DNA from: Chlamydiota bacterium
GTDB lineage: Bacteria; Chlamydiota; Chlamydiia; Chlamydiales; JAJFMK01
Assembly (NCBI GenBank): GCA_021772215.1
Contig: JAJFMK010000051.1
Location: 1-14,217 of the forward strand
DNA: 14,217 nucleotides
Reading direction: 5' to 3'
Numbering within the stretch: position 1 is the stretch's first letter; each line of letters starts with the position of its first letter. Below the pieces are notes generated by a model. It had not been told where the DNA came from. It was given only the letters and a program-made list of their open reading frames with translations, and did not search any database. Both the position numbers and the translations under genes were made by a program. Below are positions 1 through 6,071 of the stretch, piece after piece.

Positions 1-1074
1 CCTAAAACAGCTCTGTTGGTTGGGAAATATTCTAACAACTCGAGTCCTTCTTTTGATTTCCTGATTCATTCTCTCAATAAGATTGGTGCTTTTCATATGC
101 TTGTGATGCTGCACTGGTAAGCGATAGAAGGTGAAGGTCTCTTGGATGTTCTCCTCTACCCAAGAGCAGAGCTTTGGATATCGAGATTCCCACTTCCCAA
201 GCCATTTTCCTAAGTCTGCTTGAGCTTCCCCTAAATTCCTTCTTTCGTAGATCCAGCGAAGCTCTTGCAGACAATCATGATCTCCTTTCCTAGGAAGATA
301 ATCCAGTGCATTTCGTAAGAAATGCACATAGCAGCGCTGCCAGACTGATTCTGGGAATATCTGTGTTACTGCTTTTTTAAGACCTTCATGATTATCGCTA
401 ACAATGAACTCCACACCTCTTAAGCCTCTCTCTTTAAGCCTACGGAGGAAATCTTTCCAACTAGTTGTGCTCTCTCTGTTTGCTATCTCAAGACCTAACA
501 ACTCCTTTTTGCCATCAGAGTTAATGCCTAAGGCAATCAGAACAGCTTGTGAGACAACAATCCCTCCTTGTCTGACCTTCTCATAACGTGCGTCGAAGAT
601 TACATATGGATAGGTCTCATCTAGAGACCTATTAGCAAACTCCTCTAATTGCTCATCAAGTCCCTTATTGATATTGCTAACCGATGAAGCAGAGATTGAA
701 TGACCACAGAGTTCTTCAGTAATAGCCTTAACCTTTCTAGTAGAAACTCCTTGAATGTACATCTCAGCTAAGGCAGAGAAAAGAGCCTTCTCGGAACGTT
801 GATACCTCTCAAACAGCTCAGTAGAAAATTTGCCATCACGATCGCGAGGCACTCTTAGCTCAACAGTCCCAACTCTAGCGACAAACTGTCTGTTGTAGTA
901 TCCAGCTCTATACCCATTTCTCTGGTCACTTCGTTGGTATGTGCTGGCTCCGATAGCCTCTTCCATCTCTTGTTCTAAGATGTTATTGAGAATATCTGCG
1001 ACGATCGGTTTTAGAAAATCATCGTTTTGTGAGAGAATGCTCTTCACTTCTTGTATAAGTCCATTTTTGGCCAT
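1..1074 (-). CDS. IS256-family (Mutator-type) transposase, C-terminus beyond window edge
   Basis: This is a DDE transposase that would cut and paste its own insertion sequence. The frame is open for 358 codons from the ATG at 1074 to base 1, so the last few dozen residues of a usual protein of about 400 lie outside the window. Family landmarks read in order: an N-terminal MAKNGLIQEVKSIL; the EMEEAIGAS and QRNGYRAGYYNR region followed by VELRVPRDRDG; the first catalytic Asp in VIFDARYEKVR; the second in IVSDNHEGL; the signature WQRCYVHFLRNALDYLPRK; and the catalytic Glu in STNLIERMNQEIKRR followed by VVRIFPN. No frameshift or stop interrupts it, so the enzyme may be intact. An AAGGAGAAC ribosome binding site lies just upstream of the start. 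It is read toward the left edge, away from the ABC genes. Family assignment is firm; activity is unknown. Confidence 0.95.
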   Translation of the reverse strand, partial: MAKNGLIQEVKSILSQNDDFLKPIVADILNNILEQEMEEAIGASTYQRSDQRNGYRAGYYNRQFVARVGTVELRVPRDRDGKFSTELFERYQRSEKALFSALAEMYIQGVSTRKVKAITEELCGHSISASSVSNINKGLDEQLEEFANRSLDETYPYVIFDARYEKVRQGGIVVSQAVLIALGINSDGKKELLGLEIANRESTTSWKDFLRRLKERGLRGVEFIVSDNHEGLKKAVTQIFPESVWQRCYVHFLRNALDYLPRKGDHDCLQELRWIYERRNLGEAQADLGKWLGKWESRYPKLCSWVEENIQETFTFYRLPVQHHKHMKSTNLIERMNQEIKRRTRVVRIFPNQQSCFR

Positions 1075-1115
1075 GGTGTTCTCCTTATTGTTGTTTGTTA
1101 TGGAGAATTTACATC

Positions 1116-1161
1116 ATGGCCACTTTCGTCTAAAAGTTTTTGCACACAAACTTATACACAA
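1116..1161. repeat. 46-bp direct repeat, copy 1: probable upstream end of the IS256-type element
   Basis: This 46-bp block starts ATGGCCACTTTCGTC and ends CTTATACACAA. It recurs at 1286-1331 in the same orientation with a single difference (CGTC against CATC). It ends 87 bp upstream of the transposase start codon, which is where the terminal inverted repeat of an IS256-type element is expected. The matching inverted end would lie left of base 1 and cannot be checked here. The role as IS end is inferred from position; the repeat itself is seen directly. Confidence 0.7.
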
Positions 1162-1285
1162 TCAAACTACACCTCTGCAATGAACTGGGCAAAAAAAGTT
1201 CTGAAGCCTATCAAAAGCTCGTAGACACATCTGATCTAAGGAATCTCTCTTTCAGCAATTCAGCAAAAATGATCGGTCAAAAACT

Positions 1286-1331
1286 ATGGCCACTTTCATC
1301 TAAAAGTTTTTGCACACAAACTTATACACAA
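1286..1331. repeat. 46-bp direct repeat, copy 2: second IS end or IS remnant
   Basis: It matches the block at 1116-1161 at 45 of 46 positions, 170 bp further on and in the same orientation. The flanking bases differ on both sides, so the duplicated unit is sharply bounded. Because the ends of one IS256 element are inverted, this same-orientation copy cannot simply be the other end of the same element. It is more likely the end of a second, mostly lost insertion, or of an oppositely oriented copy. The 124 bp between the copies (1162-1285) show no recognisable gene. The permease gene ends only 18 bp beyond this copy. Confidence 0.65.
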
Positions 1332-1349
1332 CCTTAAAGAATTGATTAC

Positions 1350-2138
1350 TTAGGAACTAGCGCTAGAATATTTCTTAAGACCAGCAGCCCAAAAAAGGCG
1401 CGTTATAAAGTAAAGAAGTAGGGCTCCCACCAGCAACGCAACAACTTGCCCAGTAGAATAGGATCCTAAGAGGATTTCTGCTGGCATGTTCCCAGCCAGT
1501 ATGATTGGAACACAAAACCCAAAGAGAACCTGAAGTATCATTGGATAAAGTTTTAGCGGCTTTGATCCCAGACGAACCACAGCATTAATCAGCTGGAATG
1601 CATTGGAAAAATCAGTTAACCAAAATGTGAGGATCATCAGGATTTGATTTATCAAATATATTACGAATGTTCCTAACAAAATCGCCAAAACAAAGCCCAA
1701 AACGATGCCAACGGATAAAGTTAGTCCCTCTCCTTCGATCCCTTTCCAAATAAAAAATATAGGTATTATTAAGTTGATTAGAGAAGGATAATCCAACCGT
1801 GTAAAACTTGATAAGAACATCGAGTCCACTGGCCTAATCAGATCGTAATCTAACTCCCCATATTTGACCTTAAATGCGAAGTCGTCATGACCAATCTCAA
1901 ACAGAAAACTGTATAGATAGACCATACAGTTAAAGCTTCCGAAAAGAACATAGAAGGCACTGCGGCTCCAATACCCAATTGTCTCACCAAAGGTAAAATA
2001 GACATCTATGGCAAGATACTCCGAAAAGATGAGCAAAACACCAAAAACAACAAACATCAATGAGGAGAGCCGATAGATAAGCATCTGCTGGACACTAACC
2101 TTAGCTCGAAGGGCAATGATTTGCATCCAATGCATCAA
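1350..2138 (-). CDS. ABC-2 type transporter permease (COG3694-like), last gene of the peptide operon
   Basis: This 262-residue integral membrane protein is one half of the transmembrane channel of an ABC exporter in the cytoplasmic membrane. It has about six hydrophobic segments (roughly residues 23-45, 60-80, 115-132, 140-172, 195-217 and 228-250). Two features fit the COG3694 permease type: KYGELDYDLIRPVDSMF near residues 92-108, the cytoplasmic G-E-L-D...RP segment, and a C-terminus WAAGLKKYSSASS. Its start codon overlaps the stop of the preceding permease by 4 bp (ATGA), so the two are translationally coupled and probably form a heterodimer. It has no protease or substrate-binding domain. 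The substrate cannot be read from the sequence; the operon suggests the modified peptide made by the YcaO protein. It is the last gene before transposon sequence. Confidence 0.85.
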   Translation of the reverse strand: MMHWMQIIALRAKVSVQQMLIYRLSSLMFVVFGVLLIFSEYLAIDVYFTFGETIGYWSRSAFYVLFGSFNCMVYLYSFLFEIGHDDFAFKVKYGELDYDLIRPVDSMFLSSFTRLDYPSLINLIIPIFFIWKGIEGEGLTLSVGIVLGFVLAILLGTFVIYLINQILMILTFWLTDFSNAFQLINAVVRLGSKPLKLYPMILQVLFGFCVPIILAGNMPAEILLGSYSTGQVVALLVGALLLYFITRLFWAAGLKKYSSASS

Positions 2139-2923
2139 CAGCCGACCCCCTCGTATCGTTTAACTCCCAGAAAGAACGTAACATAAGAAAGAACAATAAA
2201 TACTATATTCATGAACACTAAGTTTAAAAGATGTGCTTGTATCAGCGCTTCTGTTAGCTCGTTTTGGAATACCTTTACGTTAACATATGAAAAATAGGCA
2301 AACGGAGTATATGGAGCCCACGAACTGATATATTTGGGCAACAAATCAAGGGGTACAACTGTTCCCCCCAAGATCGCCATACACGCTATGAATAGGTTCT
2401 TTATCGGCCACATCTCAACAATAAAAAACGCCAGACAGGAGATAAAAAAGCCAAAAAAGAATGCCAAGGAAAAGCTAAACAAGAACATCATTATCTGCAT
2501 AAGCCCGATATCATACCCTCCCCATGTTGCAAAAATGGCATAAACTATTGCAAATAGAGTTAAGTGAAAAAATTTAACGCCAAAAAACTCCGCAGCGGAA
2601 ACAAGCATATAATGACAGGGGCGCAATAGGTAGGCATATATAGTGCCCTTTCTAACATGGATTTGTAGCGAAAACATGTGAAAAGGATAAAAAACCAAAA
2701 CAGCAAATTGAGCAATGATCAGATAGCTGACCATCTCCTTAAAGGTATAGCCATTAATGGTCTCTTTCCCAACAAAAAGAGCTCGCCACACAACCAATGA
2801 CCCAACAATTTGAAATAGTCTTAGTACGTAAGGCATCAAAAAGTTAAACCGGTAAACCATCTGCTTCCCGATAAAAATTTTGGCCGTTGTCCAAAATATT
2901 TTAACGTTGCTCGAGAATCGCAT
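2135..2923 (-). CDS. ABC-2 type transporter permease (COG4587-like)
   Basis: This 262-residue membrane protein is the second transmembrane subunit of the same ABC exporter. Hydrophobic segments lie at about residues 29-48, 65-87, 112-133, 139-168, 176-195 and 228-252. The cytoplasmic segment GTIYAYLLRP (about residues 93-102) and EMWPIKNLF followed by GGTVVPLDLLPKY (about 170-200) are typical of COG4587 permeases, which pair with COG3694 permeases and COG4586 ATPases. The start ATG at 2923 lies 23 bp inside the end of the ATPase gene, and its last bases overlap the next permease by 4 bp. This is a compact transcription unit with little room for internal promoters. Family assignment rests on recognition of these segments, not on a search. 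Confidence 0.85.
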   Translation of the reverse strand: MRFSSNVKIFWTTAKIFIGKQMVYRFNFLMPYVLRLFQIVGSLVVWRALFVGKETINGYTFKEMVSYLIIAQFAVLVFYPFHMFSLQIHVRKGTIYAYLLRPCHYMLVSAAEFFGVKFFHLTLFAIVYAIFATWGGYDIGLMQIMMFLFSFSLAFFFGFFISCLAFFIVEMWPIKNLFIACMAILGGTVVPLDLLPKYISSWAPYTPFAYFSYVNVKVFQNELTEALIQAHLLNLVFMNIVFIVLSYVTFFLGVKRYEGVGC

Positions 2924-3821
2924 AAATTGCTTCCTCTAGGGAACCCTTATTAAGTTTTAAATCAGTCAATACATATTTAGAAGTAAGCTGATGCAAAACC
3001 TGGTTCAACTCACTCGTTTCACACTCTATTTTATGGGACTGCTTTTCTATAGTTTGATACTCTATCTTGTATTTCTGGCTACAATTTTCGACCAACTGCT
3101 CCACACTTCCATCATAGGTAATAGCACCTTCTCGAATGATTAAAAGTCGATCACAGAGCTTTTCAATGTCTATCAAATGGTGGCTGGTAAAAAGGATAGT
3201 GACACCCAACTCATGCGCAATCGTTGTTAAAAAGTCACGAATCGCCTTTTGGCTGAAGATATCTAGACCGATTGTGGGCTCATCTAAAAAGAGCACCTTC
3301 GGATTATGCAATAGAGCCGCGATGAATTCACACTTCATTCTCTCTCCTAGCGAGAGATTTCTCGTAGGAGTATTCAAATGCCTATCTAGATTTAAAAGGT
3401 TGGAAAAGTAATTTATTCGCTCTGAATATTCCTTTTGACTGACACCATAAATGACCCTTAGTGTCGCGAATGTGTCTTTGGGGGGTAGATCCCAAATGAG
3501 CTGACTTCTTTGCCCCAAAACAACACCGATCTGCCTCAAAAAATTCTTATTCTTTTTGTGGGGCTCAAACCCCATTACAGATACTGATCCCTCATTTGGA
3601 GCAAGCATCCCCGTCAATATCTTAATTAGCGTTGTCTTTCCAGCTCCGTTGGGTCCTAACAGCCCAACTATAGTCCCCTTCTCTAGTTGGAAACTCACCT
3701 CATCTACAGCAAGATTATGATCATGGTTGCGTTTAAAAAAATCTCTTAAAGTTCCCCGCAGCCCTTCCTTCTTACTGAAAGTCTTATATCGATATGTGAT
3801 CTTATCTACTTTTATTGTCAT
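2901..3821 (-). CDS. ABC transporter ATP-binding protein (COG4586-like)
   Basis: This is the nucleotide-binding subunit that powers the two downstream permeases. With the ATG at 3821 it has 306 residues: Walker A GPNGAGKT at 56-63, Q-loop Gln104 in VLGQRSQLIWDLP, signature LSLGE at 156-160, Walker B VLFLDE at 176-181, and the switch His214. GQRSQLIWDLPP and LSLGERMKCEFIAALLHNP are characteristic of the COG4586 subgroup, usually encoded with COG4587 and COG3694 permeases as here. The frame stays open to an ATG at 3869, which would add 16 residues. I prefer 3821 because MTIKVDKITYRYKTF is a normal ABC N-terminus and it reduces the overlap with the YcaO gene to 20 bp. A C-terminal extension after residue 240 is typical of exporters of this group. 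The role in exporting the operon's peptide is inferred. Confidence 0.92.
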   Translation of the reverse strand: MTIKVDKITYRYKTFSKKEGLRGTLRDFFKRNHDHNLAVDEVSFQLEKGTIVGLLGPNGAGKTTLIKILTGMLAPNEGSVSVMGFEPHKKNKNFLRQIGVVLGQRSQLIWDLPPKDTFATLRVIYGVSQKEYSERINYFSNLLNLDRHLNTPTRNLSLGERMKCEFIAALLHNPKVLFLDEPTIGLDIFSQKAIRDFLTTIAHELGVTILFTSHHLIDIEKLCDRLLIIREGAITYDGSVEQLVENCSQKYKIEYQTIEKQSHKIECETSELNQVLHQLTSKYVLTDLKLNKGSLEEAIYAILEQR

Positions 3822-5004
3822 GCTTAAATTTTGTTCTAATCCTCTCTCCAGGAATGGTGAAGTACCCATGTTGACATAAGTGAAACTGCTCTAATTGTGG
3901 AGAGGTAACTTTTACGCAGGAAAACCCCTCAGATTCAAAAATTACTGTAGTGTATATGTCAATTGATCTTAATTGAAGGTTGCTAACCAACATATCAAAT
4001 AATATTTGAGGACTTGTACCCGGATTGTTAGATACAAATTCTTCTTTTTGTAACTCATCTGCAATTTCAGGAAGGAACATCTTAGCACATCTTCTGAAAG
4101 AGGGCCATCGTCGAAATCGTTCAAGTATAACCTTTTGTCGCTGAATCTCTTTTTGATCCAAAATCTCCTTAGCCTGAATTGCCTCAAGTATTGCTCTTTC
4201 TAAAGCATAAACGGAATTTAACGAACATCCCGATCCAAATGGTTGAATCGGTAAACTTTGCTTTGTGAATGAAGCCAAGAAAACAGGTATCCCAAGATCA
4301 GATGTGATGTCCAATATAATCAAGTCATCTCCATGAACTTTCTCGGCATAACTGAGCAATTCAAGCAAATATCTAGGTATTGAATTCTTCTTAACAAGCT
4401 TTACATGATGTCTCTGTGCTACAAATGAAGAATATAGAAAAAGTGAAAGAGCATCTCTTTCAATTATTTCTGAAATCCCATGAATTGCTGCCTCATTAAA
4501 ATTTGAACCCGCTGCCGTCCCATTGTTTGAACAAAATTTTGCAAGCAAATCCTTTTTTGGAATCTCTAGAAAAGGATTGACTTGGATCAAGGGCAAATAA
4601 CCTAACTTCCCTGAGATAATATGAGCACAACTCTTCCAAGGCAGGCTCACATCATAAAAATTTTTCTGCAAGCATTCACGAAAAGGCAGCGGTAAAACAG
4701 CTCGATCTATACCTGCTTCTAACTCTGATAGTGAATGGTCTGATACTCCATCGGAATTCAGAGACTGTGAGACTGCTAAATAGTGTTCAAGCGCCTCATA
4801 TTGCGCACTCAGAACTGACTGAATTCCAAGACCCTTGCCATTTCCGCGCTCAACTGACTTGCCATCCTTTAGTAACCAACATATGGAAGAGTGGGCACTT
4901 ATTTGTTGGACTTCGTAAGACATGCCAAGAACTTGAACAATACGTTCAAAATTGAATCTTGATTCTGCTGATTCTAGAAATCGCTCTCGGCATGCCATTG
5001 ACAT
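3802..5004 (-). CDS. YcaO-domain peptide backbone-modifying enzyme (putative RiPP maturase)
   Basis: YcaO enzymes use ATP to activate a backbone amide of a peptide, giving azolines, amidines or thioamides. This 400-residue protein carries the ATP/Mg site motifs in order: SxxxExxE as Ser66, Glu70, Glu73 (followed by His where ER is usual); NGTAAGSNFNEA at 161-172; EIIERDA at 179-185 with Glu179, Glu182, Arg183; and ERAILEAIQAKE around 269-280. A late KVTSPQLEQFH segment resembles the KVxxPGLE strand of the family. It lacks the C-terminal PxPxP of azoline-forming cyclodehydratases and has no fused E1/ThiF-like partner. Its start is 16 bp after a 41-codon peptide gene, and the ABC ATPase starts inside its end. 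A second ATG lies at 4998. The domain call is firm; the exact chemistry is open. Housekeeping E. coli YcaO (ribosomal S12 methylthiolation accessory) is less likely given the operon. Confidence 0.9.
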   Translation of the reverse strand: MSMACRERFLESAESRFNFERIVQVLGMSYEVQQISAHSSICWLLKDGKSVERGNGKGLGIQSVLSAQYEALEHYLAVSQSLNSDGVSDHSLSELEAGIDRAVLPLPFRECLQKNFYDVSLPWKSCAHIISGKLGYLPLIQVNPFLEIPKKDLLAKFCSNNGTAAGSNFNEAAIHGISEIIERDALSLFLYSSFVAQRHHVKLVKKNSIPRYLLELLSYAEKVHGDDLIILDITSDLGIPVFLASFTKQSLPIQPFGSGCSLNSVYALERAILEAIQAKEILDQKEIQRQKVILERFRRWPSFRRCAKMFLPEIADELQKEEFVSNNPGTSPQILFDMLVSNLQLRSIDIYTTVIFESEGFSCVKVTSPQLEQFHLCQHGYFTIPGERIRTKFKHDNKSR

Positions 5005-5020
5005 GGTTGAACAACCTTAA

Positions 5021-5146
5021 TTAGCTATCACACTCAGGTTCTTCAACGATATCAAGTACTTCCAATATTTCTCTCTCTTCGGAAGTTAGTCCCTCAAAGT
5101 CACCGACTGTTGGTGAATCTGTCATTTCAGATCTTGATCTTCCCAT
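5021..5146 (-). CDS. Small acidic peptide, putative RiPP precursor for the YcaO enzyme
   Basis: This 41-codon gene is the first of the operon. Its ATG at 5146 has a perfect AGGAGG ribosome binding site 6 nt upstream, the strongest such signal in the left half. The product starts MGRSRSEMTDSPTVGD, continues through a helix-prone LTSEEREILEVLD and ends IVEEPECDS. It has 13 Asp/Glu residues, one Cys (residue 39, third from the end) and a final Ser, with no signal peptide or membrane segment. The stop codon lies 16 bp before the ycaO start, and all genes run the same way. An amphipathic acidic leader followed by a short C-terminal core with Cys and Ser is the usual form of a RiPP precursor. I recognise no named precursor family. 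It could instead be a small regulatory or carrier peptide, but position and translation signal argue that it is real. Confidence 0.72.
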   Translation of the reverse strand: MGRSRSEMTDSPTVGDFEGLTSEEREILEVLDIVEEPECDS

Positions 5147-5152
5147 TGAATT

Positions 5153-5158
5153 CCTCCT
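5153..5158 (-). promoter_or_regulatory. Strong ribosome binding site of the precursor peptide gene
   Basis: The minus strand reads AGGAGG followed by the 6-nt spacer AATTCA and ATG. It is a full match to the anti-Shine-Dalgarno sequence at an ideal distance, and it decides that the 41-codon reading frame is translated. The ycaO gene that follows has only a weak AAGG, which fits more peptide than enzyme being made from one message. Confidence 0.75.
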
Positions 5159-5200
5159 ATGTTGCAATGGTTTACGTGAATGCGCCGCAAACTATTTTCC

Positions 5201-5227
5201 TTCAAGTTAAGAGAAACACCTCTTGAA
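5201..5227. promoter_or_regulatory. Inverted repeat upstream of the peptide operon (possible operator)
   Basis: TTCAAG at 5201-5206 is mirrored by CTTGAA at 5222-5227. Inside it, AAGAG (5209-5213) and CTCTT (5220-5224) form an alternative inner stem. The dyad lies 55-81 bp upstream of the peptide start codon, within the likely promoter or leader region. There is no T-run, so a terminator is unlikely. I could not find a convincing -35/-10 pair here. An operator or leader hairpin is inference. Confidence 0.3.
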
Positions 5228-5309
5228 ATGAAATTATGTTTACTGCATGCAATCGATGGTACGTCCCACCCCGTTTATTAGCAAGTATTATTAGAAAAAG
5301 TCTAAGCGC

Positions 5310-5351
5310 AAAGTTGTAATGTCACCATTTCACCAAAGTTAAGATGTCACC
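5310..5351. repeat. Imperfect 25-bp-period direct repeat, possible insertion sequence end
   Basis: The 17-mer at 5310-5326 (AAAGTTGTAATGTCACC) and the one at 5335-5351 (AAAGTTAAGATGTCACC) match at 14 of 17 positions, including a perfect ATGTCACC core, exactly 25 bp apart. Spaced repeats of about this kind occur at the ends of some insertion sequences, for example in the IS21 family, where they bind transposase. No matching transposase is seen on either side, so if it is an IS end the element has been lost. Confidence 0.35.
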
Positions 5352-5447
5352 CTATTGAATTAATGGAGATGACAAACTTTGGAGGCGAGGATGAGCCTGA
5401 AGAAGGCGTCTGTGAAGATAAAATTTTCACTGAGGCAGATATAGAGG

Positions 5448-5909
5448 ATGCACCAAAGCTACCCAGAACGGCAACCTTGTATCCCTACGCTAAAGGAAGG
5501 AGCTTTTCGACCATCGAAAGGTAAGAATTTGCAAATCAGACCTTACATAGATGTAAAATCATTAGCAGTTAAGGCTGAAGTGGTTACTTTTCATGGTTTT
5601 CGTTGTTTACTAGTAGTGGGACCATATAATATAGCATGCGCAACTCTAGCGCTTACAAACCCATTTCTAAAACTTTATTTCATGGCTAAAGGGATGGGAA
5701 TCAAGTTTCTTTGGGATGGGGTTGTCACGGGACCCCAGATAGCACAAGAAATAAGCAGCTTGATTGAAACAATTTCTAGGGAGGATACTGAACGCCCTAA
5801 TTGGGGTAATGTTTATCCACTTTTTGATTTAATCAAGAACGATCATTGGATGCCCCACAAACAATCAGAACTATCTTCCCATCGAATCAGACTGATAAGA
5901 CTGCACTAG
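5448..5909 (+). CDS. Hypothetical protein, paralogue of the next gene, probably 5'-decayed
   Basis: This 153-residue frame has no known domain. Its centre, LAVKAEVVTFHGFRCLLVVG (about residues 39-58), aligns without gaps to LIIKAEIIGFHCARWLLIGG of the downstream protein: KAE, FH, R and LL are shared. A later pairing (ERPNWGNVYPL against SHPNLLKIIPL) supports homology over most of the length. Unlike its neighbour it lacks an N-terminal coiled coil. Its ATG follows AGAGG directly, so initiation is poorly supported. A better ribosome binding site lies at 5381-5385 in front of an in-frame ATG (5391), but that frame hits TAG at 5442. The likely reading is a duplicated gene losing its 5' part; a functional short version is possible. 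The central hydrophobic stretch (about 47-81) may contact a membrane. Confidence 0.5.
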   Translation: MHQSYPERQPCIPTLKEGAFRPSKGKNLQIRPYIDVKSLAVKAEVVTFHGFRCLLVVGPYNIACATLALTNPFLKLYFMAKGMGIKFLWDGVVTGPQIAQEISSLIETISREDTERPNWGNVYPLFDLIKNDHWMPHKQSELSSHRIRLIRLH

Positions 5910-6071
5910 ACTGACAACAAAAAATGAGAACAGGAAAAGTAAATTTGCTATCGTATTGCTGAAGGGTTTGTGAGAGGGATTAATGGTATCAAAAAAGTAC
6001 TTATACAAAAATGTAGTGAAGATTTAAAATAAGGTTTTTAAGCTTTTACACCTCCAAAGGAAACAAAAAAA

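Larger units (their letters stand above)
5147..5447. other. Intergenic region between peptide operon and tandem hypothetical genes
   Basis: About 300 bp separate the divergent left operon and the plus-strand hypothetical genes. The region holds the AGGAGG site, the 27-bp dyad at 5201-5227, and the 25-bp-period repeat at 5310-5351. A well-spaced GGAGG lies at 5381-5385 before an ATG at 5391; that frame is stopped by TAG after 17 codons (5442-5444). A second open stretch starts at ATG 5363 in another frame and runs 53 codons. Neither short frame resembles a known protein to me. No RNA gene was recognised. Confidence 0.5.

Noticed and set aside
74..274. 66-residue minus-strand frame
   Set aside because: It is an out-of-frame shadow inside the transposase, whose family motifs are in another frame over the same bases.
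1140..1337. 65-residue plus-strand frame across both 46-bp repeats
   Set aside because: Its two ends translate the repeated block itself, no ribosome binding site precedes it and the protein is low in recognisable features.
3822..3869. Upstream ATG extending the ABC ATPase by 16 residues
   Set aside because: The added residues (MGTSPFLERGLEQNLS) are unlike ABC N-termini, increase the overlap with the YcaO gene to 68 bp and have no ribosome binding site.
5233..5261. CATAAT as -10 of the peptide operon on the minus strand
   Set aside because: The hexamer 17 bp upstream (TACCAT) does not resemble a -35 and there is no extended -10.
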